A DNA stretch of 34,423 nt from positions 1 through 34,423 of the forward strand of contig NZ_AXAP01000089.1 of the NCBI RefSeq assembly GCF_000472865.1. The letters run 5' to 3'. A program made the position numbers and the translations under genes. The DNA is from Bradyrhizobium elkanii WSM2783 (GTDB lineage Bacteria > Pseudomonadota > Alphaproteobacteria > Rhizobiales > Xanthobacteraceae). Under the pieces are notes generated by a model. The model was not told where the DNA came from and ran no database searches. It saw only the letters and a program-made list of their open reading frames with translations. Below, one piece after another: positions 8,236 to 16,236 of this stretch; position 1 is the first letter of the stretch, and every line of letters begins with the position of its first letter.

Positions 8236-9078
8236 CTATCCATTTTCCTCGAAGATCTCGGCAGAGATCAGGTTGGCCGTTTGGCGCACTTCCCCGCTAA
8301 TCCGATCAATCAGGCCACCATTCGCATGCTGGCCAGCGATAGTGAGACAGAGACTCGCGACCGGATAGTTTGCATCGAGGATAGGAGCGGCGATGCCGAT
8401 TGCCCCGGGGGTCACTTCACCAAAGGCGACCGCGACGCCCGCTCTTCGGATGCGCTTCAGCACCACTGCGATTTCCTCGGCCGTCGCACCGAGGCCGACG
8501 CTGCGAAGATCATCGGCATAACGCTCAAGCAATGGGACCAGACTGCGTTTCGGCAGGAATGCCATGATCGAGCGGGCAATCGCGCCGCGACCCATCGGCA
8601 TCGGTCGGCCCCGCGGATAGCTGCTCACCGGATGGGGCGCCGACGATTGCGAAGCAACACAGAGCATCTTGTCGCCATACCAGCGGACAATCAGGGCGGT
8701 ACAGGGATGCGCCGCGGTGAGACGCTCCAGATGTGGCGCGGCGGCGGCGACCAGCGGGTCTGCGCGCCGGTTCAAATAGTCCATCTCGACGACTTTAGGC
8801 CCGAGGGCGAAGCGGCCGCCACGGACGGACATCAACAGCCCGCTTTCCCTGAGGCTCTTGAGATAGCGGTAGAGCGTCGGACGCGTGTAGCCGAGTTCGC
8901 GCATCAGTTCGTCCGGCGTCCAGAGCGGGCGCGTTTCGCTGAACAGTTCCAGCACGGCGAGCACCCGGTCTTGGCTGTTTCTCTTCTCCACCTGTCGATC
9001 CGTTCCAATGTCGCCCGTCCTGTACCGCGGTCCCGCGCTTCCGGGAATGGGACATCGGAGCAGGATTGTCTTCGACAT
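8236..9078 (-). CDS. IclR-family transcriptional regulator
   Basis: An IclR-type regulator with an N-terminal winged helix (SQDRVLAVLELFSETRPLWT, then DELMRELGYTRPTLYRYLKSL) and a C-terminal effector-binding domain ending in AAPILDANYPVASLCLTIAG, the usual IclR pattern. IclR proteins sense aromatic or carboxylic metabolites. The ATG at 9078 gives 280 residues. A GTG at 8991 would give 251 residues, starts nearer the conserved domain and has GGA at suitable spacing, so it is a credible alternative. The frame extends to 9177 without family similarity. The gene is divergent from the MFS gene at 9149 and upstream, on the same strand, of the monooxygenase operon. Two matching palindromes flank its coding region, consistent with control of both units. 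Confidence 0.88.
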   Translation of the reverse strand: MSKTILLRCPIPGSAGPRYRTGDIGTDRQVEKRNSQDRVLAVLELFSETRPLWTPDELMRELGYTRPTLYRYLKSLRESGLLMSVRGGRFALGPKVVEMDYLNRRADPLVAAAAPHLERLTAAHPCTALIVRWYGDKMLCVASQSSAPHPVSSYPRGRPMPMGRGAIARSIMAFLPKRSLVPLLERYADDLRSVGLGATAEEIAVVLKRIRRAGVAVAFGEVTPGAIGIAAPILDANYPVASLCLTIAGQHANGGLIDRISGEVRQTANLISAEIFEENG

Positions 9079-9097
9079 AATCTCACTATAAGAGATT
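9079..9097. promoter_or_regulatory. candidate IclR operator in the iclR/MFS divergent region
   Basis: AATCTC-ACTATAA-GAGATT is an inverted repeat with 6-bp arms and a 7-bp spacer. It has the same half-sites and spacing as 8215-8235. It lies immediately before the ATG option of iclR and about 50 bp before the transporter start, so it could serve both autoregulation and transporter control. Confidence 0.6.
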
Positions 9098-9148
9098 TTA
9101 AAATAGAAGACGGTGGGACATTTGGATCCGCCAGGAGGAAATCGCACC

Positions 9149-10486
9149 ATGGCCACCGGCGTGAACGAGGAGTCCAACCCGATGGTCGTCGATGTCCCCA
9201 GCTACATCGACCGACAGCCGGTCGGCACATTTCAAATTCAGGTGCTGCTGATCTGTGCGGCGGTGCTCTTTATCGACGGATTCGACACGCAGGCCATCGG
9301 ATACGTTGCGCCCGCCCTGGCGCAAGAATGGAATCTGCCGCGCGATGCGCTTGGACCAGTGTTCAGCGCCGGATTATTCGGCCTGATGATCGGCGCCTTG
9401 ATCTTCGGCCCGCTCGCCGATCGGATCGGCCGCAAGCGGATCATCGTGGCCAGCACCGCTGCATTCGGCATCGGCAGCCTGCTAACCATGCTGGCCCAGG
9501 ATGCCACATGGTTGATGGCGCTCCGTTTCCTCACCGGTCTCGGCCTCGGCGGCGCGATGCCAAACGCGGTTGCAGTGACCTCCGAGTTTAGCCCGCACCG
9601 CCGTCGAGCAACCATGGTGATGGCGATGTTTGCCGGATTTTCCATCGGCGCGGCGCTCGGCGGTTTGCTCGCGGCTGCGGTCATCCCCGCTTTCGGCTGG
9701 CGCTCGGTGTTTCTGGTCGGCGGCATCGCGCCGCTCCTGCTCGTGCCAGTTCTTGTGCATTCGCTGCCGGAATCGATCCGCTATCTCGCATTGACGGGCG
9801 GGCGCGATCGCGAGGTCGCCGGGTTGTTGCGGCGCATCACGCCGGAGGCGACGTTTGCGGGCGACGTCCGCTTCGCCGTGCAGGAGCCCAAGCTGGCCGG
9901 CCTGCCGGTGGTCCATCTCTTCACAGAGCAGCGGAGTGCCGTCACGTTACTGCTCTGGATCGTATTCTTCATGAGCTTGCTCGATCTCTATCTTCTCTCA
10001 AACTGGCTGCCGACGGTGCTTCATGATCTCGGTGTCTCGGTGTCAGTTGCCGCGGCGATCGGCGCGATGCTGCAGGTCGGTGGCGTGGCCGGCACCTTCG
10101 CGCTCGGCCACTTTATCGACCGCTTCTCGTTCCGCGCGCTCGCGCTCACCTATCTGTGCGCTGCGGTCGCGGTAGCGGCGATCGGCTTGAGCAGTCATTC
10201 GACGAGCCTCATCACCGTCGCGATCTTTGCTGCCGGATTCTGCATCGTCGGCGGGCAGATCGCCTCGAATGCGCTGACTGCAACGTTTTACCCGACCGCG
10301 ATCAAGTCGACCGGTGTGGGCTGGGCGCTAGGCATCGGCCGCATCGGCTCGATCGTCGGTCCTTTGATCGGCGGCCTCATGCTTGCCCGTAACATGGAAC
10401 CACAGCCGCTGTTCGCCGTAGCCGCCATTCCGGCGCTGATCGCCGCGACGGCAGCGCTTTTCCTGGCCCGTTCCGTGCCCCGCTGA
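9149..10486 (+). CDS. MFS aromatic acid:H+ symporter (AAHS/PcaK-like)
   Basis: A 445-residue, 12-helix major facilitator transporter. The AAHS hallmark DGFDTQAIGYVAPALAQEW occurs in helix 1, followed by the MFS loop motif GPLADRIGRKR between helices 2 and 3 and RFLTGLGLGGAMPNAVA in helix 4. Members such as PcaK import 4-hydroxybenzoate, protocatechuate and related aromatic acids with protons at the inner membrane. The frame opens at 9113, but AGGAGG at 9133-9138 precedes the ATG at 9149, which fixes the start. It is divergent from iclR and shares its promoter region and palindrome, so it probably imports the substrate of the monooxygenase operon. It converges on the tph-operon transporter, a diverged paralogue. 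Confidence 0.9.
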   Translation: MATGVNEESNPMVVDVPSYIDRQPVGTFQIQVLLICAAVLFIDGFDTQAIGYVAPALAQEWNLPRDALGPVFSAGLFGLMIGALIFGPLADRIGRKRIIVASTAAFGIGSLLTMLAQDATWLMALRFLTGLGLGGAMPNAVAVTSEFSPHRRRATMVMAMFAGFSIGAALGGLLAAAVIPAFGWRSVFLVGGIAPLLLVPVLVHSLPESIRYLALTGGRDREVAGLLRRITPEATFAGDVRFAVQEPKLAGLPVVHLFTEQRSAVTLLLWIVFFMSLLDLYLLSNWLPTVLHDLGVSVSVAAAIGAMLQVGGVAGTFALGHFIDRFSFRALALTYLCAAVAVAAIGLSSHSTSLITVAIFAAGFCIVGGQIASNALTATFYPTAIKSTGVGWALGIGRIGSIVGPLIGGLMLARNMEPQPLFAVAAIPALIAATAALFLARSVPR

Positions 10487-10676
10487 ACGCCCAAGGCCGG
10501 CATGCACCTACCTGACGTGTTTCCTCGAAACTCCCCAAGCCGCGCCTCCCGCACACCGTCTCGGTCGAACGCATCGACCCCCGTATACACAAGGGATTAT
10601 GCCACTCCCTCCGAATTGATCAGAGGTCGCTTGCGCTGTACGCCCAACGATAGCCTGCGATCGAACCATCCGCCTT

Positions 10677-10822
10677 TCACGACACGATGACGGCGGCGAA
10701 CAGCCGCCGATCCAAAACACCGGCTCGTGCACTGCCGTGGTGATGTGACGGAATTCCGGGTGGGCCGGATTGATTAGCGTGTTGTGGTCCACCGGCGCGA
10801 TGACGCTCGGCACCATCCACAT
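10677..10822 (-). pseudogene. remnant of a RES-domain protein C-terminus
   Basis: On the minus strand the segment PSVIAPVDHNTLINPAHPEF, followed by VHEPVFW, closely resembles the C-terminal part of RES-domain proteins (PF08808), many of which are NAD+-degrading toxins of toxin-antitoxin pairs. The expected closing pattern W-D-R-R-L-F appears, but in the neighbouring frame: one base is missing at about 10703-10710, after which the other frame reads DRRLFAAVIVS and stops at 10677-10679. The N-terminal RES residues and any antitoxin gene are absent. An AGAGGAG element before the ATG at 10822 is probably incidental. I call it a decayed fragment; the family assignment rests on pattern recognition only. 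Confidence 0.5.
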
Positions 10823-10938
10823 GAGACTCCTCTTTGGGTGCAACGGGCTCAGTTCCAGCAACGGGCGGTTTTGATCCAACCGCCCGTTCGCACATTCCGA
10901 CAGATTTCCGGGACACAAGGAGGTTGAGGAAGGTCTGC

Positions 10939-12282
10939 TCAACCTTCTCCCTTGGCTGCGTCCCGCCCATACCAATGGCCAAGCAGCAAGATGAGCAATC
11001 CGGCGAGCAACATCGGGATCCCGGCAACATAGAGAATATGTTGAGGGCTCAAGTGGTACGCGAGCAACGCGCCGATCAACAGCGGGCCACCAATGCCCCC
11101 TAACCTGCCGATGCCAAGCGCCCAACCCACGCCGGTTGACCTGATCGCGGTCGGATAATAAATCGCCGCCAGCGCGATCACGCTCTTCTGTCCGCCGCTG
11201 ACACAAAACCCGGCACAGAACGCAGCCACGATCATGATCCAGCTTGGCTTGTCGATCGAATAGCCGAACGATAGAACGAACAGGACGCCCGCCAGATAAA
11301 CAGTGCCAAGTGAGCCATAGGGCCCAATGCGGTCCATCGCCGGTCCGATCGCGAATGCGGCGACGATGCCACCAACGGTGGTCATGGTGGTAGCGAGCGC
11401 CACTGTGCTGAGGGAATGGCCGACATTCGTCAGCATCGATGGCAGCCAGCTTTGCAGCGCGTAGAACTCCGCAAGGTTCAGCACGAACACGATCCAGATC
11501 ACCAGCGTTCCTGCTGCGCGCCCGGACGAAAACAGGCTTCCGACTGCGCCGCGCCGCTCGCCCACCTCGGTGACGAACTTTGTCGGTCCCTCCACCGGCA
11601 GCGCGCCATCCACCCGGCGCACCACGCGCCAGACTGTATCCGGCTTCGCTTTGGTGCGAATGAGGAAATCCATCGACTCCGGCAAGAACATCAGCGCCAG
11701 AATCGCGACAAGCATGGGCGCCGCGCCGCCGATCCACAGCATCGAGTGCCAGCCGTATGCAGGAATAGCCCACGCAGCGACGGCGCCGGCTGCGACGAAG
11801 CCTAGCGAGAAGCCGCAATAGATCGCCAGCACGAAGGTGGCGCGCAAGCGAGCAGGACTGAACTCGGTCGTCAACGCGATGGCGCTTGGCACCACCGAGC
11901 CGAGCGCAGTACCGGTAACGAAACGAAGCGCCATTAATTCAGTGACATTGGTTGCAAAGACGGTGGCAAACGTCAGAAGTGCGAACGCAAACGTCGATAT
12001 GACCACAAGCTTGCGATGGCCGAAGCGGTCCGATAACGGCGATACCAGCAGATAGCCCACCATCAATCCAGTCAGCGCCGACGAGAAGATCGGCCCGAGC
12101 AATTCTCGAGAGAGCCCCCACTCTTTTGCGATCGACGGCGCCATGTAGCTAATGGCCTGCGTGTCAAAACCATCGAGAAACATGACGAGTCCGCATAACA
12201 CCACAATCCCGTATTGCGTGACGCCGGCGCGGCGCGAATTGATGAAGGATGGGACGTCAAAAGCAACCTCCGTACTGCTCAT
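10939..12282 (-). CDS. MFS transporter (AAHS-type) of the tph operon
   Basis: A 447-residue, 12-helix MFS protein of the aromatic acid:H+ symporter type. It shows LDGFDTQAISYMAPSIAKEW in helix 1, SPLSDRFGHRK in the helix 2-3 loop, and the C-half motif YYPTAIRSTGVGWALGIGRLGG, which it shares closely with the transporter at 9149-10486. The frame opens at 12303, but AAAGGTGAGGA directly before the ATG at 12282 fixes the start. It is the last gene of the tph-like operon, 93 bp after tphA1, and is therefore the obvious candidate for terephthalate (or analogue) uptake. This differs from the Comamonas arrangement, where the Bug protein TphC serves a TTT system. A hairpin with 8-bp arms (10921-10928/10938-10945) overlaps its stop codon. 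Confidence 0.88.
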   Translation of the reverse strand: MSSTEVAFDVPSFINSRRAGVTQYGIVVLCGLVMFLDGFDTQAISYMAPSIAKEWGLSRELLGPIFSSALTGLMVGYLLVSPLSDRFGHRKLVVISTFAFALLTFATVFATNVTELMALRFVTGTALGSVVPSAIALTTEFSPARLRATFVLAIYCGFSLGFVAAGAVAAWAIPAYGWHSMLWIGGAAPMLVAILALMFLPESMDFLIRTKAKPDTVWRVVRRVDGALPVEGPTKFVTEVGERRGAVGSLFSSGRAAGTLVIWIVFVLNLAEFYALQSWLPSMLTNVGHSLSTVALATTMTTVGGIVAAFAIGPAMDRIGPYGSLGTVYLAGVLFVLSFGYSIDKPSWIMIVAAFCAGFCVSGGQKSVIALAAIYYPTAIRSTGVGWALGIGRLGGIGGPLLIGALLAYHLSPQHILYVAGIPMLLAGLLILLLGHWYGRDAAKGEG

Positions 12283-12375
12283 TTCCTCACCTTTGCTGGC
12301 CAAATGATTTGGTCCAATTTGTTTCTTGATCTTGAAACGGCGCGGCTATGCCGACACGAAGAGCGCGCAGAATTG

Positions 12376-13407
12376 TCAGCCGGCAGCTTGCAAGACTTGA
12401 ATTAATGTTGGGTCGGATGATCCGCTCGGGATGAACGCATCGGCGTAAAAGCGATCACTTGGCAATCCGCAGCGCGTCGTGAATTCATTGCGCGCGGCTT
12501 CGATCATCATCGGATTCCCGCAGGCATAGACGTGCCGGTCCGACAGATCGATAAGATCCTCGAGTACCGCGACGTGAACCAGTCCACGACGTCCCGCCCA
12601 GTTCGGGTCAGCTTCAGACAGCACCGGAATGAACGTGAACCACGGATAGCGCTTCGCCCATTTTTCGCAGGTCTCCGCGAGATAAAGATCGGCGGCGGTG
12701 CGTCCGCCCCAATAGAAACGTACCTCGCGGTTGAGCCGCCGCCGGATCATGTCATCGAGCATGGACTTCAACGGCGCGAAGCCTGTACCGGTCGCGACGA
12801 ATACGTAGCGCGCCTGATCGTCCTCGCGCAGGTAGAAATCACCGAACGGCACCTCCACCTCGAGCTTGTCGTCGAGCTCCAAGGAAGCCAGCACTCTCTC
12901 GGAGAACGCGCCGCCGGGCACATGCCGGATGTGGAGCTGAACGCAGTCGCTTTCCTGCGGCGCGTTAGCCATGGAGAAGCTGCGCTCGTCGCCATCCGGC
13001 ATGCGGATGCGCAGATACTGCCCGGCCTTGAACTTGGCACGAATGCTGGCCGGAAAGCGCAGCTGCAGGATGGCGACATCATCGACCGGGCGCGACATGC
13101 GAAACACCCGCGCCTGGATTTTCTTCCGCGCCAACGGATCATGACGCTGAATGCGGCGCGGCCGGATGGTGAGATCGCTCTTGGCCGTGGCCGTGCAGAA
13201 CAGGACTTTGCCGGCCGGACCCGTCATTTCCTTCGAGCGCTGTTTGACATCGCCCTTGCTCAGAAAGCCTTCGCAGGATGCGCAGACACCCTTTCTGCAA
13301 GAGTAGGGCATCGTGTACCCCGCACGCTCTGCTGCGACGAGAATGGTTTCGCCGTCATGGCACGTGAAGTTGATGTCGGCGCCTTCGACTGCGATTGTGT
13401 GGGTCAT
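12376..13407 (-). CDS. tphA1: terephthalate dioxygenase reductase-like protein (TphA1-like)
   Basis: A 343-residue electron-transfer reductase combining an N-terminal plant-type [2Fe-2S] ferredoxin domain (Cys37, Cys42, Cys45, Cys71) with a ferredoxin-NADP reductase module. The flavin motif is RSFSMANAP at about 142-150, and the nucleotide-binding motif GTGFAPLKSML begins near 207. It would pass electrons from NAD(P)H to the Rieske centre of the oxygenase. Length and layout match the Comamonas terephthalate reductase TphA1 (about 336 residues), including the LDPEARK-like linker (here DPLARKK). Its start codon overlaps the tphB stop codon by 4 bp (ATGA), indicating translational coupling. Related reductases serve other Rieske oxygenases, so the assignment relies on the operon. 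Confidence 0.85.
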   Translation of the reverse strand: MTHTIAVEGADINFTCHDGETILVAAERAGYTMPYSCRKGVCASCEGFLSKGDVKQRSKEMTGPAGKVLFCTATAKSDLTIRPRRIQRHDPLARKKIQARVFRMSRPVDDVAILQLRFPASIRAKFKAGQYLRIRMPDGDERSFSMANAPQESDCVQLHIRHVPGGAFSERVLASLELDDKLEVEVPFGDFYLREDDQARYVFVATGTGFAPLKSMLDDMIRRRLNREVRFYWGGRTAADLYLAETCEKWAKRYPWFTFIPVLSEADPNWAGRRGLVHVAVLEDLIDLSDRHVYACGNPMMIEAARNEFTTRCGLPSDRFYADAFIPSGSSDPTLIQVLQAAG

Positions 13408-14393
13408 GGGATTGCCTTGAATTGACTGGCACCTGCGACGAGCTGGATGCAGCGCAGGACGGGCGTGGGATCGGCAATGCCCTTCCCCGCAATGTCGAAG
13501 GCGCTGCCATGGCCGACACTTGAAAACATCAGGCCCGCACCGATCGACATCGCCGCCGAATTCCGGCCCGCCAGCAGCTTGATCGGAATGTGTCCCTGAT
13601 CGTGATACATCGCCACGAACGCATCGAAGCCCTGCTGACCAAGCATCAGATCGGCGCCCACCGGCCCCTCGATATCGATGTCTTCCGCCTTCAGTCGCTC
13701 GACCAGCGGCTTGACGATGCGATCGTCATCGTCGCCAAAAAGCCCGCCCTCGCCTGCGTGAGGATTGATGCCAAACACACCAAGCTTGGGGCGTGTAACG
13801 CCGAGATTCTTCAAGGCATCGATCGTCGTGCGAATAGCGCGCTCGATCAGCGTTGGCGTAAGCCGGTCAAGCGCGTCGGCAAGCCGCTCATGCAATGTCA
13901 CATGAGCGATCCGCAGCCCCGCACCGACCAGCATGAGGAACACTTCATCCTCCGGCACCTTCTTCAGCCGTGCCAGGAGGCTCGGATAGCCGGAGAACCT
14001 GATGCCGGCAGCGTTGATATTGGTTTCGGAATGCGGACAAGCCACGATGCTATGAGCCCGCCCCACTTTCATTAGGTCGAGTCCCGCCTCGACATAGGCG
14101 ACGGTGGCGCGGCCACCCTCCGCACGCCCATGTCCAGGCGTGAAGGCTCTTGGGTCAAGCGCGGCAACAGGATGATAGAGCAACGGCCGCTTGTCAGTGG
14201 ATGCCCCGGCCTGCGTCAGGGTCAGGCCGGGTGCGAATTTGTCCGCGTAGAAGCGGATGACATGCTCGTCGCCAACCAGGATTGGAGATGAGCCGGGCTG
14301 CGCTTCCGCACACAGCACCGCAGCCTTCACCGCGATTTCAGGGCCGATCCCATTCGGATCGCCAATGGTCAGCGCAACAGCTCTCGAGGTCAT
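13404..14393 (-). CDS. tphB: TphB-like dihydrodiol dicarboxylate dehydrogenase (PdxA family)
   Basis: A 329-residue member of the PdxA (4-hydroxythreonine-4-phosphate dehydrogenase) fold. TphB members oxidatively decarboxylate 1,2-dihydroxy-3,5-cyclohexadiene-1,4-dicarboxylate to protocatechuate. The metal ligands are intact: His168 (HVTLHERL), His212 (GINPHAGEGG) and His267 (YHDQGHIPIKL). The segment ACPHSETNINAAGIRFSGYP matches TphB closely. The frame opens at 14435, but the ATG at 14393 begins directly at the family N-terminus (AVALTIGDPNGIGPEI). It overlaps the genes on both sides by 4 bp (ATGA). Its place between the dioxygenase subunits and the reductase is the terephthalate operon order, which makes a vitamin B6 role unlikely. 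Confidence 0.87.
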   Translation of the reverse strand: MTSRAVALTIGDPNGIGPEIAVKAAVLCAEAQPGSSPILVGDEHVIRFYADKFAPGLTLTQAGASTDKRPLLYHPVAALDPRAFTPGHGRAEGGRATVAYVEAGLDLMKVGRAHSIVACPHSETNINAAGIRFSGYPSLLARLKKVPEDEVFLMLVGAGLRIAHVTLHERLADALDRLTPTLIERAIRTTIDALKNLGVTRPKLGVFGINPHAGEGGLFGDDDDRIVKPLVERLKAEDIDIEGPVGADLMLGQQGFDAFVAMYHDQGHIPIKLLAGRNSAAMSIGAGLMFSSVGHGSAFDIAGKGIADPTPVLRCIQLVAGASQFKAIP

Positions 14394-14860
14394 AACGGCA
14401 GCGCTAGCAGCGTGTCGATCCGGGAGCTGTCGCATACGACGGTCCGCTCTTGTAGTTGCGCCGATCGGTCCGCGATCTCATAGACATCGAAATAGCGCCC
14501 GGTGGCGTAAATCGACGTGTCGCCATCCTGCAGGATGCGCGCCACCAAGAAGGAGGTCTCGCTACGCACCTTTGCTCCGTCTTCCGACAAGATCGACGGC
14601 TGTCCGAGGATGTGACGATAAGTCTGCCGCTCATAGATATTGGCTTCGCGCAGCGCCGAGACGCGATCAATCAGCATGCCGCGGGAGTTCGCAAACACGA
14701 TGCCGGCCTCGAGCCCCTCGCGATAATTCGATGCGGTCGTGATCCTGTAGAGGCACGGGCCATGAAACAGGCTCGGCCATTCCTCGAGGCGATCGTCATC
14801 GATGCAGCGCGAGTACTTCGCCTGCGCTTCGATGATATATTGCAGAACGCTGCTGGTCAT
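14390..14860 (-). CDS. tphA3: terephthalate 1,2-dioxygenase small subunit-like (TphA3-like)
   Basis: A 156-residue beta subunit of a Rieske ring-hydroxylating dioxygenase, of the SnoaL-like cone fold. The pattern EGLEAGIVFANSRGMLIDRV, then SALREANIYERQTYRHILG and the closing segment ending DTLLALPL is that of Comamonas TphA3 (about 154 residues). The subunit is structural; it carries no Rieske cluster. GAGGAT lies before the ATG at 14860, only 9 bp after the tphA2 stop, and its stop overlaps the tphB start by 4 bp. Confidence 0.88.
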   Translation of the reverse strand: MTSSVLQYIIEAQAKYSRCIDDDRLEEWPSLFHGPCLYRITTASNYREGLEAGIVFANSRGMLIDRVSALREANIYERQTYRHILGQPSILSEDGAKVRSETSFLVARILQDGDTSIYATGRYFDVYEIADRSAQLQERTVVCDSSRIDTLLALPL

Positions 14861-14869
14861 CGCGTATCC

Positions 14870-16126
14870 TCAGAGTCCCATGTTGGCGCGATACGCCTTC
14901 CAGAAGCCGCGCACTGACGCCTCGGTCACCCGGCTCTCGCTGCTGTTGGCATCGGCTCCGCCCATCTCGAGGACGGCATGATCGTCGCTTGCGCCGGCGA
15001 CGCCACGCTGCACGAAGCCGCCGACACAGCCATCTTCCATCGAGATGTATCCGGCCGGCCCAACCAGGTTGCCCTGCTTGATACGTGTCAGGCGCTGCTC
15101 GGGCGCATCATCAGAGAAGCCGAGATAGGTCCAGTTCAGATCGGTCCTGTCGACCGCACGCGGCACGATCTGGCGAACCGCAATGGCGTTCTGGATCTGC
15201 TGCAGCACGAAGCTCGGGAACACCGACAAAATCTGCAGCGTACAGCCATCGCGATATTCGTCGAAGCTTTCCAGCAAGCTGGGATCGGCGAGCTTGTACT
15301 CGCTCTCCGAGCGCAACTGCTGCTTGGCGTAATCCACGTCCTTTTCGGCCTCGCGATCGATCGCCGAATAGCTGACGTGGTGCCCGCCGCTTTCATCGAC
15401 TATGATGCCGCCCTTCATCGACAGCCGGTTCAATTCGAATGTCGTGAAGAAAAGATGCAGAATGCTGGCGTGATAGGAATCCTTGACGTTCTCCATATAG
15501 AGCTTCCAATTGTTTGGAAGCACCTGGGTAAAGCGCCCGAGCACCACGGGCGTGCGACCGCCGAGCACGCGCTCGATGCGGTTCAAGATCTCTTCGCCGA
15601 GATATTCTTCGATCGACGGCACGTCCTCAGAGAATGAACCGAAGATCAGGCCGTGAATGATCGCGATGCGCAGCTTGCGCGGACCGTGCTGCTCCATCTT
15701 GAACGAGTCGGGCATGCCCCCCTTGCCCTTGATGCCGTCCTTGAAGGCGACTCCCGTCAGATTGCCCTGCGGGTCGTAATTCCAGGCGTGATACACGCAG
15801 CTGAAATCCTTGCGATGCTTGCCGCGGCTTTCCAGACAGATCAACGCGCCACGATGGGCGCATCGGTTTTCGAACGCGTAGATTTCATTGTCGGTGTCGC
15901 GAGTTACGATCACGGGCGTATCGCCGATGTGCGCCGTGAGGAAATCGCCCGGCTCCGCCAGTTCAACTTCCAGCGCGAGATAATGCCAATTCGGCCCCTG
16001 GAAGATCTTGCGCTGCTCCTCCGCGTAAACCGATTGATCCTGGAACACCCAATACGGAACGCGGGTGAGCCCCTCCGGCCAGTTGACCAGATTTGCTCGT
16101 TCCGGCGGCAAAACGATCTTGTTCAT
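14870..16126 (-). CDS. tphA2: terephthalate 1,2-dioxygenase large subunit-like (TphA2-like)
   Basis: A 418-residue alpha subunit of a Rieske non-haem iron dioxygenase. The Rieske cluster ligands are Cys89, His91, Cys110 and His113 (CAHRGALI and CVYHAW). The catalytic iron ligands are His219 and His224 in ENVKDSYHASILH, with the bridging Asp216, and a later Asp in the ISMEDG region. Segments such as GPRKLRIAI, SEDVPSIEEYLG, FELNRLSMKGG, VDESGGHHVSYS and the closing SVRGFWKAYRANMG match my recollection of Comamonas TphA2 closely. The expected reaction is cis-dihydroxylation of terephthalate at carbons 1 and 2. GAGGAAG precedes the ATG. It is the first gene of the operon, 26 bp downstream of a palindromic operator. 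A close analogue such as another para-carboxylated aromatic is not excluded. Confidence 0.9.
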   Translation of the reverse strand: MNKIVLPPERANLVNWPEGLTRVPYWVFQDQSVYAEEQRKIFQGPNWHYLALEVELAEPGDFLTAHIGDTPVIVTRDTDNEIYAFENRCAHRGALICLESRGKHRKDFSCVYHAWNYDPQGNLTGVAFKDGIKGKGGMPDSFKMEQHGPRKLRIAIIHGLIFGSFSEDVPSIEEYLGEEILNRIERVLGGRTPVVLGRFTQVLPNNWKLYMENVKDSYHASILHLFFTTFELNRLSMKGGIIVDESGGHHVSYSAIDREAEKDVDYAKQQLRSESEYKLADPSLLESFDEYRDGCTLQILSVFPSFVLQQIQNAIAVRQIVPRAVDRTDLNWTYLGFSDDAPEQRLTRIKQGNLVGPAGYISMEDGCVGGFVQRGVAGASDDHAVLEMGGADANSSESRVTEASVRGFWKAYRANMGL

Positions 16127-16151
16127 CGGGCTTCCTCACTCTTGACTTCAC

Positions 16152-16194
16152 GTTCGATCCGTTCGAATATCGAACAAGTATCTTTATTTCGAAC
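16152..16194. promoter_or_regulatory. candidate IclR (PcaU/TphR-like) operator
   Basis: The core GTTCGA-ATA-TCGAAC (16161-16175) is a perfect 6-3-6 palindrome. It is flanked by a direct half-site GTTCGA at 16152-16157 and another TCGAAC at 16189-16194. Operators of the IclR proteins PcaU and PobR are known to combine a GTTCGAT-type palindrome with an extra repeat. The site lies between the divergent tphA2 (start 16126) and regulator (start 16237) genes. Binding is inferred. Confidence 0.65.
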
Positions 16195-16236
16195 ACCTTG
16201 AGCCACTCTAAAACGGCTGTCAAGGTGAGCTCAGCT

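Noticed and set aside
8020..9591. 523-residue plus-strand open frame
   Set aside because: It runs antisense through the 5' end of the monooxygenase gene and all of iclR, and out of frame into the MFS gene. It has no family pattern and no RBS. A shadow frame in high-GC sequence.
10508..11818. 436-residue minus-strand open frame
   Set aside because: Most of it is the MFS gene read in another frame. Only its end carries the RES-like segment, annotated separately as a remnant.
13404..14393. vitamin B6 enzyme PdxA
   Set aside because: Same fold and metal ligands, but the position between dioxygenase subunits and reductase, and the closeness to TphB segments, favour the terephthalate dihydrodiol dehydrogenase.
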